In this document: positions 16,556 through 23,967 of the stretch, one piece after another
Position numbering within the stretch: the stretch's first letter is position 1
Layout: each line of letters begins with the position of its first letter
Assembly (NCBI GenBank): GCA_964610205.1
Contig: CAZSVI010000052.1
Location: 1 to 23,967 of the forward strand
Reading direction: 5' to 3'
DNA: 23,967 nucleotides
Source of the DNA: CAZSVI01 sp964610205
Lineage (GTDB): Bacteria > Bacillota > Clostridia > DSM-8532
Made by a program: the position numbers and the translations under genes
The notes under the pieces: model-generated
Databases searched by the model: none
Seen by the model: the letters and a program-made list of their open reading frames with translations, nothing else
What the model was told of the DNA's origin: nothing

Positions 16556-16571
16556 TGGCATTAAAATTGCT
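16556..16571 (+). promoter_or_regulatory. Sigma-54 (-24/-12) promoter
   Basis: TGGCATTAAAATTGCT fits the sigma-54 consensus TGGCAC-N5-TTGCW in all but one of the specified bases. The invariant GG (16557-16558) and GC (16569-16570) are separated by exactly 10 bases. Transcription would begin near 16582, about 55 bases before the second PdxA-like gene. The activator gene lies immediately upstream, which makes the assignment strong. Confidence 0.85.
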
Positions 16572-16636
16572 CAATATAAAAGTAGAACCATGTGGTTTGA
16601 AAGATATGCAGCGATCATAGTGAACGGAGTGTTTTG

Positions 16637-17650
16637 ATGGATAACTTAAAAAAAATAGTAATTGGAATTATTTTAGGAGATCATTCTGGCATAGGCCCTG
16701 AAATTACGGCAAAGATGCTAGCTAAAAACAAGAATAATTTTATACCTGTTCTTATTGGCAGCCGTAAAATATATGAGTCATTAATTAGAAAATTAAACTT
16801 CAATACTAAATTATTAAACGTAAAAGAATTTTCTGAAGAGAGAGATCGACTTGAGAATCGATCGGTCTACTTTCTGGATATAAAGTCTGGTTCAGATATT
16901 AAACTGGGGTCAATAAGCGCAGATAGCGGACATTTAGTTTATAACAGCATATTAAAAGGAATTGAGCTTCAAAAAACTGGCTATTTGGATGGTTTGATTA
17001 TGGGTCCTATTACAAAGCAAGCATTACATATGGCCGGATTAAAATTTAGTTCTGAATTTGAGTTATTTGCCAGTGTTTATGGAGTACCCAAAGTGAAGTC
17101 GGTAATAAAGTGTGAGGATATATTCAGGGCTACAGTTGTTGGTCATTGCTCTTTTATTAAGATTGTTGATAACCTGAGCGTTGAGGAAATAGTAATAACT
17201 TCAAATGAATTATTAAATGTAATGCACAAATTTGTTTTACCCGAGGAGTGTAAAATTGCGGTGGCTGCACTTAATCCTCATGCGGGAGAAGATGGGCTTT
17301 TTGGAGACGAAGAGGCTAAGATAATCACTCCTGCCATTAACCGGCTGAAACATAACGGAGAGAATGTTATTGGGCCTTGTCCTGCCGATACTGTGTTTTT
17401 AAAAGCCCGATGCGGCGAAGTAAGAGGAATTGTCTATCTGTATCACGACCAGGGCAATATTGCAATGAAAAGCAGTTTCTTTGGGGATGGAGTGCTGATA
17501 TATACAAATATACCTGGTCTCATTGTTTCTATGAGTCATGGCAGCGCTCTGGATATTGCAGGTAAAGGCATAGCTGACGAAAAGAACATGGCAGCCTGCG
17601 TAGATACGCTGATAACCATGATAGGGAACAGGCGAAAGTCGGATGATTAA
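16637..17650 (+). CDS. Divergent PdxA-family dehydrogenase (paralogue 2)
   Basis: The product is 337 residues. The ATG at 16637 has GGAGT 6 bases upstream. It is a clear paralogue of the product encoded at 13738-14811 along its whole length. Metal-binding residues are His170 (VVGHCSF), His215 (LNPHAGEDG) and His270 (YHDQGN), with Lys127 (GPITK) and Lys278 kept. As in paralogue 1, the GHTEF phosphate-site motif of true PdxA is changed (FSSEF, 137-141). The IRTSxDHG stretch with its Arg is IVSMSHG, and GDPAG is GDHSG. It is the first gene after the sigma-54 promoter and is followed about 95 bases later by the importer's binding protein. I infer oxidation of the imported compound or a derivative of it. 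It could form a heteromer with paralogue 1 or act at a second step. Confidence 0.88.
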   Translation: MDNLKKIVIGIILGDHSGIGPEITAKMLAKNKNNFIPVLIGSRKIYESLIRKLNFNTKLLNVKEFSEERDRLENRSVYFLDIKSGSDIKLGSISADSGHLVYNSILKGIELQKTGYLDGLIMGPITKQALHMAGLKFSSEFELFASVYGVPKVKSVIKCEDIFRATVVGHCSFIKIVDNLSVEEIVITSNELLNVMHKFVLPEECKIAVAALNPHAGEDGLFGDEEAKIITPAINRLKHNGENVIGPCPADTVFLKARCGEVRGIVYLYHDQGNIAMKSSFFGDGVLIYTNIPGLIVSMSHGSALDIAGKGIADEKNMAACVDTLITMIGNRRKSDD

Positions 17651-17744
17651 AAGATTATATTGACTGTGGATGATTGTTATATCAAAAGGAATTTTTGATT
17701 TATAACTTCATTAATAATTTTATGCTAAAGAGGGGGAAAAGGAA

Positions 17745-19301
17745 ATGAAAAGGTTTGTATCAATTTTACTGGCTCTATTGATGATGCTTACATTTTGCGT
17801 AGGTTGTACTCCGGCCGATACAGGAAAGCCTACGGTAAATGATGGACAGAGTGGTCAAACAGCCCAAAAAGGCGGGGAGATTGTATTCAAATATGGGCGT
17901 GCTGAGGAACTCCAGAGTTTTGATATGTGGGGACAAAACAATGTTATAAACTACATTCTTTTTAACTTACTGTATGACAATCTCATCTATTATGACGGAT
18001 CCAGGTATACGCCGGGTATGGCGCATAGTTGGAAAATTGCGGAAGACGGTTTATCAATAACTTTTGAACTAAATAAAGGGATCAAGTTTCACAATGGTGA
18101 AGACTGTACCGCAAAAGATGTTGCGGTTAACTATAATCGAGTGGTCGAAGACACAACCCTGATTCGTCACAGTACATTTGCTTCGCTTGACAGTGTTGAG
18201 GTTCTTGATGAGTATACGGTTAAGTTTAATCTTAATAAACCGGACGGTTATTTTCTGATGCTGCTGGCGCAATTTCCGGCAGCAATACCTGCAGACCTGT
18301 ATTCTGAAATTGGAGTCGAAATTTTTAAGTACAATTATGGAACAGGCCCATGGAAGTTTGTTAGCTATAGCCCTGGGAATGAGATAGTTTTTGAAAGATA
18401 TCATGATTATTGGGGAGTATGTGACTCAAATGTAGACAAAATCATTTACAAACCTGTTGTTGAAGACACTACCCGTGTTTCAGCCGTACGTACAGGAGAC
18501 TTGGATATGGCTGACGGGATACCGTCTGATCAGGTACCGGCTATAGAATCAAGCGGAATCAAGATAGAACGTATGCCAGCTTACGATCAGTTATATGTAG
18601 GATTCCAAAATAACGATAGTATATTCTCAGATTATAATGCCCGTATGGCATTCAACTACGGTATAGATCGTGATGCGATAGTTAATAGCATTGTTGGTGC
18701 AGGGCGTGTTGCAACCTGGCCATGTGTTGCTGGAACCATTGGTTTTGATAAAACCGCCGAAGGTTATAAATACAATTTGGAACTGGCTAAGGATTTTCTT
18801 TCAAAGTCCGGCTATAATGGAGAGACGATTCGTGTTATAGGTCCAATTGGAGATTATGACAAGATAGATGAGATTTTAACCGCAATCTATCAATACTTAA
18901 CTCAGGTAGGCTTTAAAGTAAAACTGGATCAGCTTCAAAGCGCTGCATTTACTCAGGCTCGAAAAAGTGGTGATTATGACCTTTACATAACCGGCAGTAC
19001 TTTCGTATTGGGTGATGGTTATACCTTCCTTAATCAGCGTGTTGTTGGAGATTCATTAAATTCCGGTTTTGTTATTCCTGAGCTCAATGAAGCTATTCTT
19101 GCTTCCAACGTAGCAATGGATTATGACGAGAGAGATGAACTGATGCGAAAGGCATACTCCATTTTAATGGAGAATTCGGCTCCCCAGAACTTTATCTTTG
19201 CAATGGAAGCAATTGTTGCATATAACAGCTCTGTTAGCAATGTGGTGTTTTCAGGAAGTAAGCACACCAATTTCCGTAATGTAATAAAGGATGAGAAATA
19301 A
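17745..19301 (+). CDS. Substrate-binding lipoprotein of a peptide-type ABC importer (SBP family 5)
   Basis: The product is 518 residues and starts after an AG-rich ribosome binding site (GAGGGGGAAAAGG). The signal MKRFVSILLALLMMLTFCVGC ends in a lipobox with Cys21. A Thr/Gly/Gln-rich linker follows. The mature part is a family-5 solute-binding protein of OppA/DppA type, shown by LLYDNLIYYDGSRYTPGMAHSWKIAEDG, TFELNKGIKFHNGEDCTAKDV and GTGPWKFVSYSPGNEIVFERYHDYWG. Such proteins bind peptides, but also nickel, opines and other organic acids, so the PdxA-rich context makes a non-peptide ligand plausible. It is followed by a hairpin and two permease genes. Confidence 0.93.
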   Translation: MKRFVSILLALLMMLTFCVGCTPADTGKPTVNDGQSGQTAQKGGEIVFKYGRAEELQSFDMWGQNNVINYILFNLLYDNLIYYDGSRYTPGMAHSWKIAEDGLSITFELNKGIKFHNGEDCTAKDVAVNYNRVVEDTTLIRHSTFASLDSVEVLDEYTVKFNLNKPDGYFLMLLAQFPAAIPADLYSEIGVEIFKYNYGTGPWKFVSYSPGNEIVFERYHDYWGVCDSNVDKIIYKPVVEDTTRVSAVRTGDLDMADGIPSDQVPAIESSGIKIERMPAYDQLYVGFQNNDSIFSDYNARMAFNYGIDRDAIVNSIVGAGRVATWPCVAGTIGFDKTAEGYKYNLELAKDFLSKSGYNGETIRVIGPIGDYDKIDEILTAIYQYLTQVGFKVKLDQLQSAAFTQARKSGDYDLYITGSTFVLGDGYTFLNQRVVGDSLNSGFVIPELNEAILASNVAMDYDERDELMRKAYSILMENSAPQNFIFAMEAIVAYNSSVSNVVFSGSKHTNFRNVIKDEK

Positions 19302-19315
19302 ACTACTTTGATTTG

Positions 19316-19338
19316 CGGAGCCGGCAGGTTCGGCTCCG
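19316..19338 (+). terminator. Hairpin between binding-protein and permease genes
   Basis: CGGAGCCG (19316-19323) and CGGCTCCG (19331-19338) form an 8-bp GC-rich stem with a 7-base loop, 15 bases after the binding-protein stop. No T-tract follows. Such structures often protect or partly terminate the mRNA so that more binding protein than permease is made. Confidence 0.6.
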
Positions 19339-19385
19339 TAAATTTACATCTTTAGAATGGATATAAAAAGAAAGATGGTGTTAAG

Positions 19386-20315
19386 TTGTTACGGTATATA
19401 TTGAAGCGAGTGTTTTTCTCTTTTCTTGTTTTAATAGGCGTATCTATGATTATATTTTCCTTAATTCATCTGGCTCCCGGAGATCCTGTGAATTTGATGA
19501 CATCGGAAGATGCAACTGAAATCCAGAAAGCGATAGTACGCGAAAAGTACGGTTTGGATAAATCCAAGCCGGAGCAGTATATAATTTGGATATCCAGAGT
19601 AGTAAGGGGAGACCTGGGAGATTCTTTTTACTTTCAGAGCACCAATTGGAATCTTATCAAAGAAAGGTTGCCTTTAACCGCTCTGCTTGCCTTTTCTGCA
19701 TTCGGATTATCATTAATTGTAGCGATACCACTTGGTTTGATAGCCGGGGTGAGAAAGGGTTCCAAAATTGATGTTGTAGCGATGTTGTTTGCTTTGCTTG
19801 GTCAAGCGCTGTCGCCGGTATGGATCGGCCTTGTGCTCATACTGATAATATCTGTGCAATGGGGGGCGTTACCTTCTATGGGCTATGGTAACCTGAAACA
19901 TTTGATTATGCCCAGTATTACTTTGGGACTGCCGATGGCTGCACTGGTGACCCGGCTTCTCCGATCAAACATGATTGAGGTTTTGCAGGAGGACTACATA
20001 ACATCCACCTATGCTAAAGGTTGCAAGCCTTGGAAAGTGTATTTTAAGTATGCTATGAAAAATGCCATTATTCCTGTTATTACTGTCAGTGGTATACAAT
20101 TGGCAACGTATCTGGGTGGTGCGGTTACCACAGAGCAGATCTTCGGCTGGCCAGGATTGGGATCTCTTACAATACAGGCCATAAACTCACGGGATTATAC
20201 TTTAGTGCAGGCGATTATTTTAGTTACATCCTTTATGCTTGTATTTATAAACTTGTTGGTTGATATTCTGTATACCATAGTGGATCCACGCCTGGACTTT
20301 AATGAAATGGGGTAA
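19386..20315 (+). CDS. ABC importer permease, DppB/OppB type
   Basis: The product is 309 residues. It starts at a TTG (19386) with only a weak purine stretch upstream; no better start is in frame. It has about six membrane helices, with the DppB-type N-terminus LKRVFFSFLVLIGVSMIIFSLIHLAPGDP. The cytoplasmic EAA loop that contacts the ATPases is at YAKGCKPWKVYFKYAMKNA, followed by GGAVTTEQIFGWPGLGSL, typical for this family. It forms the membrane channel with the next gene's product. Confidence 0.94.
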   Translation: MLRYILKRVFFSFLVLIGVSMIIFSLIHLAPGDPVNLMTSEDATEIQKAIVREKYGLDKSKPEQYIIWISRVVRGDLGDSFYFQSTNWNLIKERLPLTALLAFSAFGLSLIVAIPLGLIAGVRKGSKIDVVAMLFALLGQALSPVWIGLVLILIISVQWGALPSMGYGNLKHLIMPSITLGLPMAALVTRLLRSNMIEVLQEDYITSTYAKGCKPWKVYFKYAMKNAIIPVITVSGIQLATYLGGAVTTEQIFGWPGLGSLTIQAINSRDYTLVQAIILVTSFMLVFINLLVDILYTIVDPRLDFNEMG

Positions 20316-20321
20316 TGACAG

Positions 20322-21176
20322 ATGAGTAAAAAAGAATTAATACGGAGAATTGTTCGTTCAAAATTTTTTATGTTGGGTTTTATTCTGGTAATGATTATTG
20401 TTATTTGTATACTTGCAGGACCACGTATATTACCTCATGATGCAATGACAATGAATTTGTCTGATAGACTGATTTCACCTCAATGGTTTGCTAAAGGTAC
20501 TAACGGTTATATTATGGGAACCGATGCACTGGGGCAGGATCTTCTGACAAGACTTTTTGTGGGCGGCAGAACATCATTTTTAATAGCACTATTTGCTGTA
20601 TTAGGAGGAAGTGTTTTAGGAACGTTTATGGGTATGCTCGCCGGATATTATGGCAAAAAATGGGATACCTTAATCATGAGGATTGGAGATGTTCAACTGT
20701 CTATCAATACAACACTGCTTGCTATTGTTATAGCCAGTATACTTGGTGCAAGCGTTGCAAATCTTATTATTATCATGATTATATCTACATGGGTCAAGTT
20801 CGCGCGTGTTTTACGCGGAGAGGTTATGATGATAAAAAATAAGGAATTCATCCATGCATCGCGCGTTCTGGGAGCATCTAACTTTCACATTATGTTTCGT
20901 CAGGTTTTACCTAATGTGACTACTCCTCTTATTGTATTAATAAGTCAGCAATTCGGACAGATCATTTTATTGGAAGCAGCATTGAGTTTTTTGGGAATGG
21001 GCGTGCCTATGCCTCAACCGTCGTGGGGTACTATGATATCTGAAGGCCGTCAGTATCTTTCAACTGCTCCCTGGATTGTAGTAGCACCTGGTATTGCATT
21101 GATGACTACCGTAGTTGCTTTTAATTTCCTTGGTGACGGCATAAGGGACGTATTGGATCCGAAGATGAAACATTAA
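20322..21176 (+). CDS. ABC importer permease, DppC/OppC type
   Basis: The product is 284 residues. The ATG lies 6 bases after the previous stop, so translation is probably coupled. The N-terminal helix is followed by an extracytoplasmic segment with the DppC hallmark MGTDALGQDLLTRLFVGGRTS. The EAA loop is IHASRVLGASNFHIMFRQVLPN, and the family-typical LEAALSFLGMGVPMPQPSWGTMI follows. The C-terminus ends FLGDGIRDVLDPKMKH, as expected for a full-length protein. Pairs with the DppB-type protein. Confidence 0.95.
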   Translation: MSKKELIRRIVRSKFFMLGFILVMIIVICILAGPRILPHDAMTMNLSDRLISPQWFAKGTNGYIMGTDALGQDLLTRLFVGGRTSFLIALFAVLGGSVLGTFMGMLAGYYGKKWDTLIMRIGDVQLSINTTLLAIVIASILGASVANLIIIMIISTWVKFARVLRGEVMMIKNKEFIHASRVLGASNFHIMFRQVLPNVTTPLIVLISQQFGQIILLEAALSFLGMGVPMPQPSWGTMISEGRQYLSTAPWIVVAPGIALMTTVVAFNFLGDGIRDVLDPKMKH

Positions 21177-21189
21177 GGGGGAAAAAGCA

Positions 21190-22188
21190 TTGGATAAACC
21201 ATTGAAAAATGTATTGGAAATAAAAAACCTGTCTGTTGAATATCATACTGATTTTGGCGTTACGCATGCCATTGACAAGATCAATTTAAAAATTAAGAGA
21301 GGCCAAGCAATGGGTTTAGTTGGTGAATCAGGCTCAGGAAAGACGAGTACTGCTCTTTCTATATTACGTTTATTGCCAAGACCTGCAGGTATCAAGACAA
21401 ATGGTGAAATATACTTCAACGAACAGCTGCTGGATTCCATCAATGAAAAAAAGATGCAGAAGCTTAGAGGAAACCGTATGTCAATGATATTTCAAAACCC
21501 CCTGACTTCTCTGAATCCTGTTTTTACAGTTGGAGAGCAGATTTCAGTTGTGTTCCAGAACCATTATAAGATGGGTAAAAGAGAATCCCTTGTTCGGGCG
21601 GGAGAAATGCTTGAGGTTGTGGGAATTCCCCGCAATCGTATTCTGGATTATCCTCATCAATTTTCAGGAGGTATGAGGCAAAGGGTGGGTATTGCCATGG
21701 GTTTAGCCTGTAACCCGGAGCTGCTGATAGCTGACGAGCCAACAACCGCTTTGGATGTGACAATACAGCTGCAGATTATTGAACTCATAAAAGAACTGCA
21801 GAAAAAATATGAAACCTCCCTTTTGATGATAACACATAACCTGGGAATTATATCAGAGCTATGTTCAGTTGTATCTGTTATGTATGCAGGAACTATCGTT
21901 GAATATGGAACTGTCCGCGAAGTTTTTATGAATCCTCAGCACCCATATACCATTGGCCTTTTGAATTCGTTGCCTAAGATAGTGGGGGAGAGGAATAAAC
22001 TGACAGCTATAGCCGGCAGTGCGGCAAATGCCAACAATCTTCCCGAAGGATGTAAATTTTATCCACGATGCCCGCATTGTATGGAACAATGCAAAAAAGA
22101 TTTTCCTCCATTTATTCATCTTTCCCAAAGCCATTCGGCAGCGTGTTATCTTTATGAAGATAAAAGCGGAGGTAAGATTAATGAATAA
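21190..22188 (+). CDS. ABC importer ATPase, DppD/OppD type
   Basis: The product is 332 residues from a TTG at 21190, with an AAGGGGG ribosome binding site 8 bases upstream. Walker A is GESGSGKT (45-52), the Q-loop is FQNP (101-104), the signature is FSGGM (158-162), Walker B is LLIADEP (178-184) and the switch His is 216. The C-terminal oligopeptide-transporter extension contains HPYTIGLL and a cysteine set (Cys288, 294, 297, 301, 319) of the kind that can hold an Fe-S cluster in this family. The ATPase site looks fully competent, unlike that of its partner. The stop overlaps the start of the next gene by 8 bases. Confidence 0.95.
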   Translation: MDKPLKNVLEIKNLSVEYHTDFGVTHAIDKINLKIKRGQAMGLVGESGSGKTSTALSILRLLPRPAGIKTNGEIYFNEQLLDSINEKKMQKLRGNRMSMIFQNPLTSLNPVFTVGEQISVVFQNHYKMGKRESLVRAGEMLEVVGIPRNRILDYPHQFSGGMRQRVGIAMGLACNPELLIADEPTTALDVTIQLQIIELIKELQKKYETSLLMITHNLGIISELCSVVSVMYAGTIVEYGTVREVFMNPQHPYTIGLLNSLPKIVGERNKLTAIAGSAANANNLPEGCKFYPRCPHCMEQCKKDFPPFIHLSQSHSAACYLYEDKSGGKINE

Positions 22189-23146
22189 TGAGAAAAAAAT
22201 ATTGTTGGAAATCAAAAATCTGAAGAAATATTTTCCCATTAAAGGGAAGGGTACTCTTTATGCGGTTGATGATATAAGCTTTAATATACATGAAGGCGAA
22301 ACGGTTGGTTTGGTGGGTGAGTCCGGATGTGGCAAGAGTACGGTCGGCAATGTTATTTTAGGGTTGTTGCCGGCAACAGGCGGTAAGGTCATATACGACA
22401 ATATAAATCTTGTTAATCTAAGCAGAAAAGAAAGACTGCCTTATTGCAAAAAAGTGCAAATCGTATTTCAGGATCCTTATTCTTCATTAAATCCCAAAAA
22501 AACCATTAAGCAAATTCTTTCCGAAGCTTTTATTATTCATAAAGTTGGGAATAAGGATGAAGTTGATGGGAAAGTGCGTTATTTATGCGATATAACAGGC
22601 ATAGAGGAAGCGTTATGGGTTAAATATCCACATGAACTGGACGGCGGAAAGCGTCAGGTTGTTGGCATTGCCAGGGCGCTTGCTTTGAATCCGAGTTTTA
22701 TTGTCTGTGATGAACCTGTCTCTTCATTGGATGTATCAATACAAGCGAAGATAATTAACCTTCTGATTGATTTGAGAGAGAAACTGAATCTGACATATTT
22801 ATTTATCTCCCATGATTTATCAGTGGTGCGCCATATATCAAACAGAGTTGCCGTTATGTATCTTGGCAGAATTGTTGAACTGGCTGAAACAGACGATATA
22901 TTCAATTCACCTAAACACCCGTATACCGAAGCACTGCTTTCAGCTGTATTAAACATAGATATGACGCAAAACAAAGAGCATATCGTTCTGGAGGGTGATG
23001 TGCCGACCCCCATAAACCCAAAGCCCGGATGCCGTTTTGCACCGCGGTGCCGTTTTGCAAAGGATATATGTTTTAAAGATATGCCGGAGCTAAAGGAAGC
23101 GGGAGAGGGACATTATGTTTCCTGCCATTTATTTAGTGAAAAATAG
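22181..23146 (+). CDS. ABC importer ATPase, DppF/OppF type, with altered signature motif
   Basis: The product is 321 residues. The ATG at 22181 is chosen because GGAGG stands 8 bases upstream and it overlaps the preceding stop; the frame is open further upstream inside the previous gene. Walker A is GESGCGKS (46-53), the Q-loop is FQDP (96-99), Walker B is FIVCDEP (173-179) and the switch His is 211. The ABC signature reads LDGGK (153-157), not LSGGQ, so the serine that contacts the partner-bound ATP is Asp. The C-terminal cysteines (284, 290, 297, 315) match the family extension. Together with the DppD-type ATPase it would give one normal and one altered composite ATP site. Confidence 0.94.
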   Translation: MNNEKKILLEIKNLKKYFPIKGKGTLYAVDDISFNIHEGETVGLVGESGCGKSTVGNVILGLLPATGGKVIYDNINLVNLSRKERLPYCKKVQIVFQDPYSSLNPKKTIKQILSEAFIIHKVGNKDEVDGKVRYLCDITGIEEALWVKYPHELDGGKRQVVGIARALALNPSFIVCDEPVSSLDVSIQAKIINLLIDLREKLNLTYLFISHDLSVVRHISNRVAVMYLGRIVELAETDDIFNSPKHPYTEALLSAVLNIDMTQNKEHIVLEGDVPTPINPKPGCRFAPRCRFAKDICFKDMPELKEAGEGHYVSCHLFSEK

Positions 23147-23195
23147 CATGTTGGAATTAATTGAGAACGATAGGAGTAATAAAGGAAATCACTTC

Positions 23196-23204
23196 TGTTA
23201 TAAT
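23196..23204 (+). promoter_or_regulatory. Candidate extended -10 promoter before the racemase-family gene
   Basis: TG-T-TATAAT (23196-23204) lies 23 bases before the ATG of the last gene, with no good -35 box at 17 bases. It suggests that the racemase-family gene could be expressed on its own besides reading through from the importer operon. Confidence 0.4.
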
Positions 23205-23226
23205 ATTGAGTTAAGGGGGAGAAGAA

Positions 23227-23892
23227 ATGAAACTGAAAGTAGGGGTTGTACATACATTCTTGTATTCGGTGGAGGATATTAAAAATCAATTTAGGCTTCA
23301 GTTACCTGAGGTAGAAATGATTAACATAATTGACGACAGCCTTCTGGAGGAGGTGCTGAAAAATAAAGGGCTCAATGCACAGGTCATAAACAGAATTTGT
23401 AATTATTACAGCATACTGCAAAATTTAGGCTGTATCTGCGCACTCAACCAATGTTCTTCAGTGAGATTGGCTGCTGAGATTGCAGGAAATATGGTCGATA
23501 TTCCGATAGCCAAAATTGATGAACCTATGGCCAGGGAGGCCGTTTCATCAGGCAGCAGAATTGCAGTGATAGCTACTGCTATATCCACTGTTAAACCATC
23601 CTGTGAGTTGGTGGAAAAGGCAGCCCGGGAAGTCGGCAAGTCGGTTAAAGTAACCCCTTGCTTCGTTGAAGGAGCTTATGAATTGCTGCTAAAAACCGGA
23701 GATAAACAAAAACATAACCGTATGATTATTAACAAAGTCAACGGGGCTGAAAAGGACAATGATGTAATTGTCCTTGCTCAAGGCAGCATGTATCATCTCA
23801 TGCCTCTGTTAAAACATGTTAACATACCCGTATTAACAAGCCTGGAATCTGGTGTGGCACAAATAAGAAAAATATTAAAGCTTGATATTTGA
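23227..23892 (+). CDS. Asp/Glu racemase-family protein with one catalytic-type cysteine
   Basis: The product is 221 residues. AAGGGGGAG precedes the ATG by about 7 bases. The sequence has the two-lobed Asp/Glu/hydantoin racemase pattern. The first lobe carries NQCSSV with Cys76 at the usual catalytic position, and IPIAKIDEPMAREAV follows. The second lobe has VIVLAQGSMYHL (181-191) where two-cysteine racemases have a GCTH-type motif, so the second catalytic Cys is absent. This one-Cys form is, from memory, common in an uncharacterised subgroup. It may act as an isomerase, decarboxylase-like enzyme or racemase with another base. The position after the importer suggests a role in the same pathway, about 80 bases after the last ATPase. 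Confidence 0.85.
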   Translation: MKLKVGVVHTFLYSVEDIKNQFRLQLPEVEMINIIDDSLLEEVLKNKGLNAQVINRICNYYSILQNLGCICALNQCSSVRLAAEIAGNMVDIPIAKIDEPMAREAVSSGSRIAVIATAISTVKPSCELVEKAAREVGKSVKVTPCFVEGAYELLLKTGDKQKHNRMIINKVNGAEKDNDVIVLAQGSMYHLMPLLKHVNIPVLTSLESGVAQIRKILKLDI

Positions 23893-23910
23893 TTTATCAA
23901 ACGCTCGCGG

Positions 23911-23967
23911 TGCGTTGCACACAAAACGCGTTATGTAGGCGCTAAAGCGCCCGCGTTTTGGCACGCA
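23911..23967. repeat. GC-rich inverted repeat at the window edge
   Basis: AAAACGCG (23923-23930) pairs with CGCGTTTT (23952-23959), with an inner stem GGCGC-TAAA-GCGCC (23938-23951). An outer imperfect TGCGT...GCAC / GCACGCA extends to the end of the window. It lies about 20 bases after the racemase-family stop and may act as terminator or be an intergenic repeat. It may continue beyond the edge. Confidence 0.55.

Noticed and set aside
22019..22180. N-terminal extension of the DppF-type ATPase
   Set aside because: It overlaps the preceding ATPase gene and reads as non-family sequence; the ATG at 22181 has the ribosome binding site and the normal family start.

Overview
The window looks like the chromosome of a low-GC, anaerobic, fermentative member of the Clostridia (Ruminiclostridium/Acetivibrio-like). 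Supporting signs are AT-rich intergenic DNA, strong AGGAGG-type ribosome binding sites, frequent TTG/GTG starts, a bifunctional AdhE, a YfhO-type membrane protein and a copper-amine-oxidase-N stalk protein. The genus call is inference from gene content; no rRNA or tRNA gene was seen.

Left part (1-8000). A secreted stalk-domain protein (minus strand) runs off the left edge. It is followed by a stand-alone sugar phosphate isomerase/epimerase-like TIM barrel, two convergent small proteins that resemble each other (possible winged helices) with a frame remnant between them, a structured non-coding patch at about 2930-3060, a large HD-domain phosphohydrolase and a YfhO-family multi-pass membrane protein.

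Middle (8100-13050, all minus strand). Here lie adhE, a membrane 4Fe-4S protein with a C-terminal flavinylation-type FMN-binding domain, and a lipoprotein. The last two are separated by a 17-bp perfect hairpin. They look like a small membrane/extracytoplasmic electron-transfer unit next to the main fermentative NADH-consuming enzyme.

Right part (13270-23900, all plus strand). This is the most interesting region and appears to be one catabolic locus. Tandem sigma-A-like promoters precede a divergent PdxA-family dehydrogenase and a PAS/AAA+/Fis sigma-54 activator. A duplicated repeat follows, then a very good sigma-54 promoter. Beyond it come a second divergent PdxA paralogue, a complete peptide-type (Opp/Dpp) ABC importer in the order binding protein, two permeases, two ATPases, and an Asp/Glu-racemase-family protein. 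Both PdxA paralogues keep the three metal-binding histidines but lack the phosphate-site His-Thr and the conserved Arg of true PdxA, so they probably act on a different, perhaps non-phosphorylated, substrate. I infer a sigma-54-induced import and oxidation/racemisation pathway for an unknown hydroxy- or amino-acid-like compound. The window ends in a GC-rich inverted repeat.
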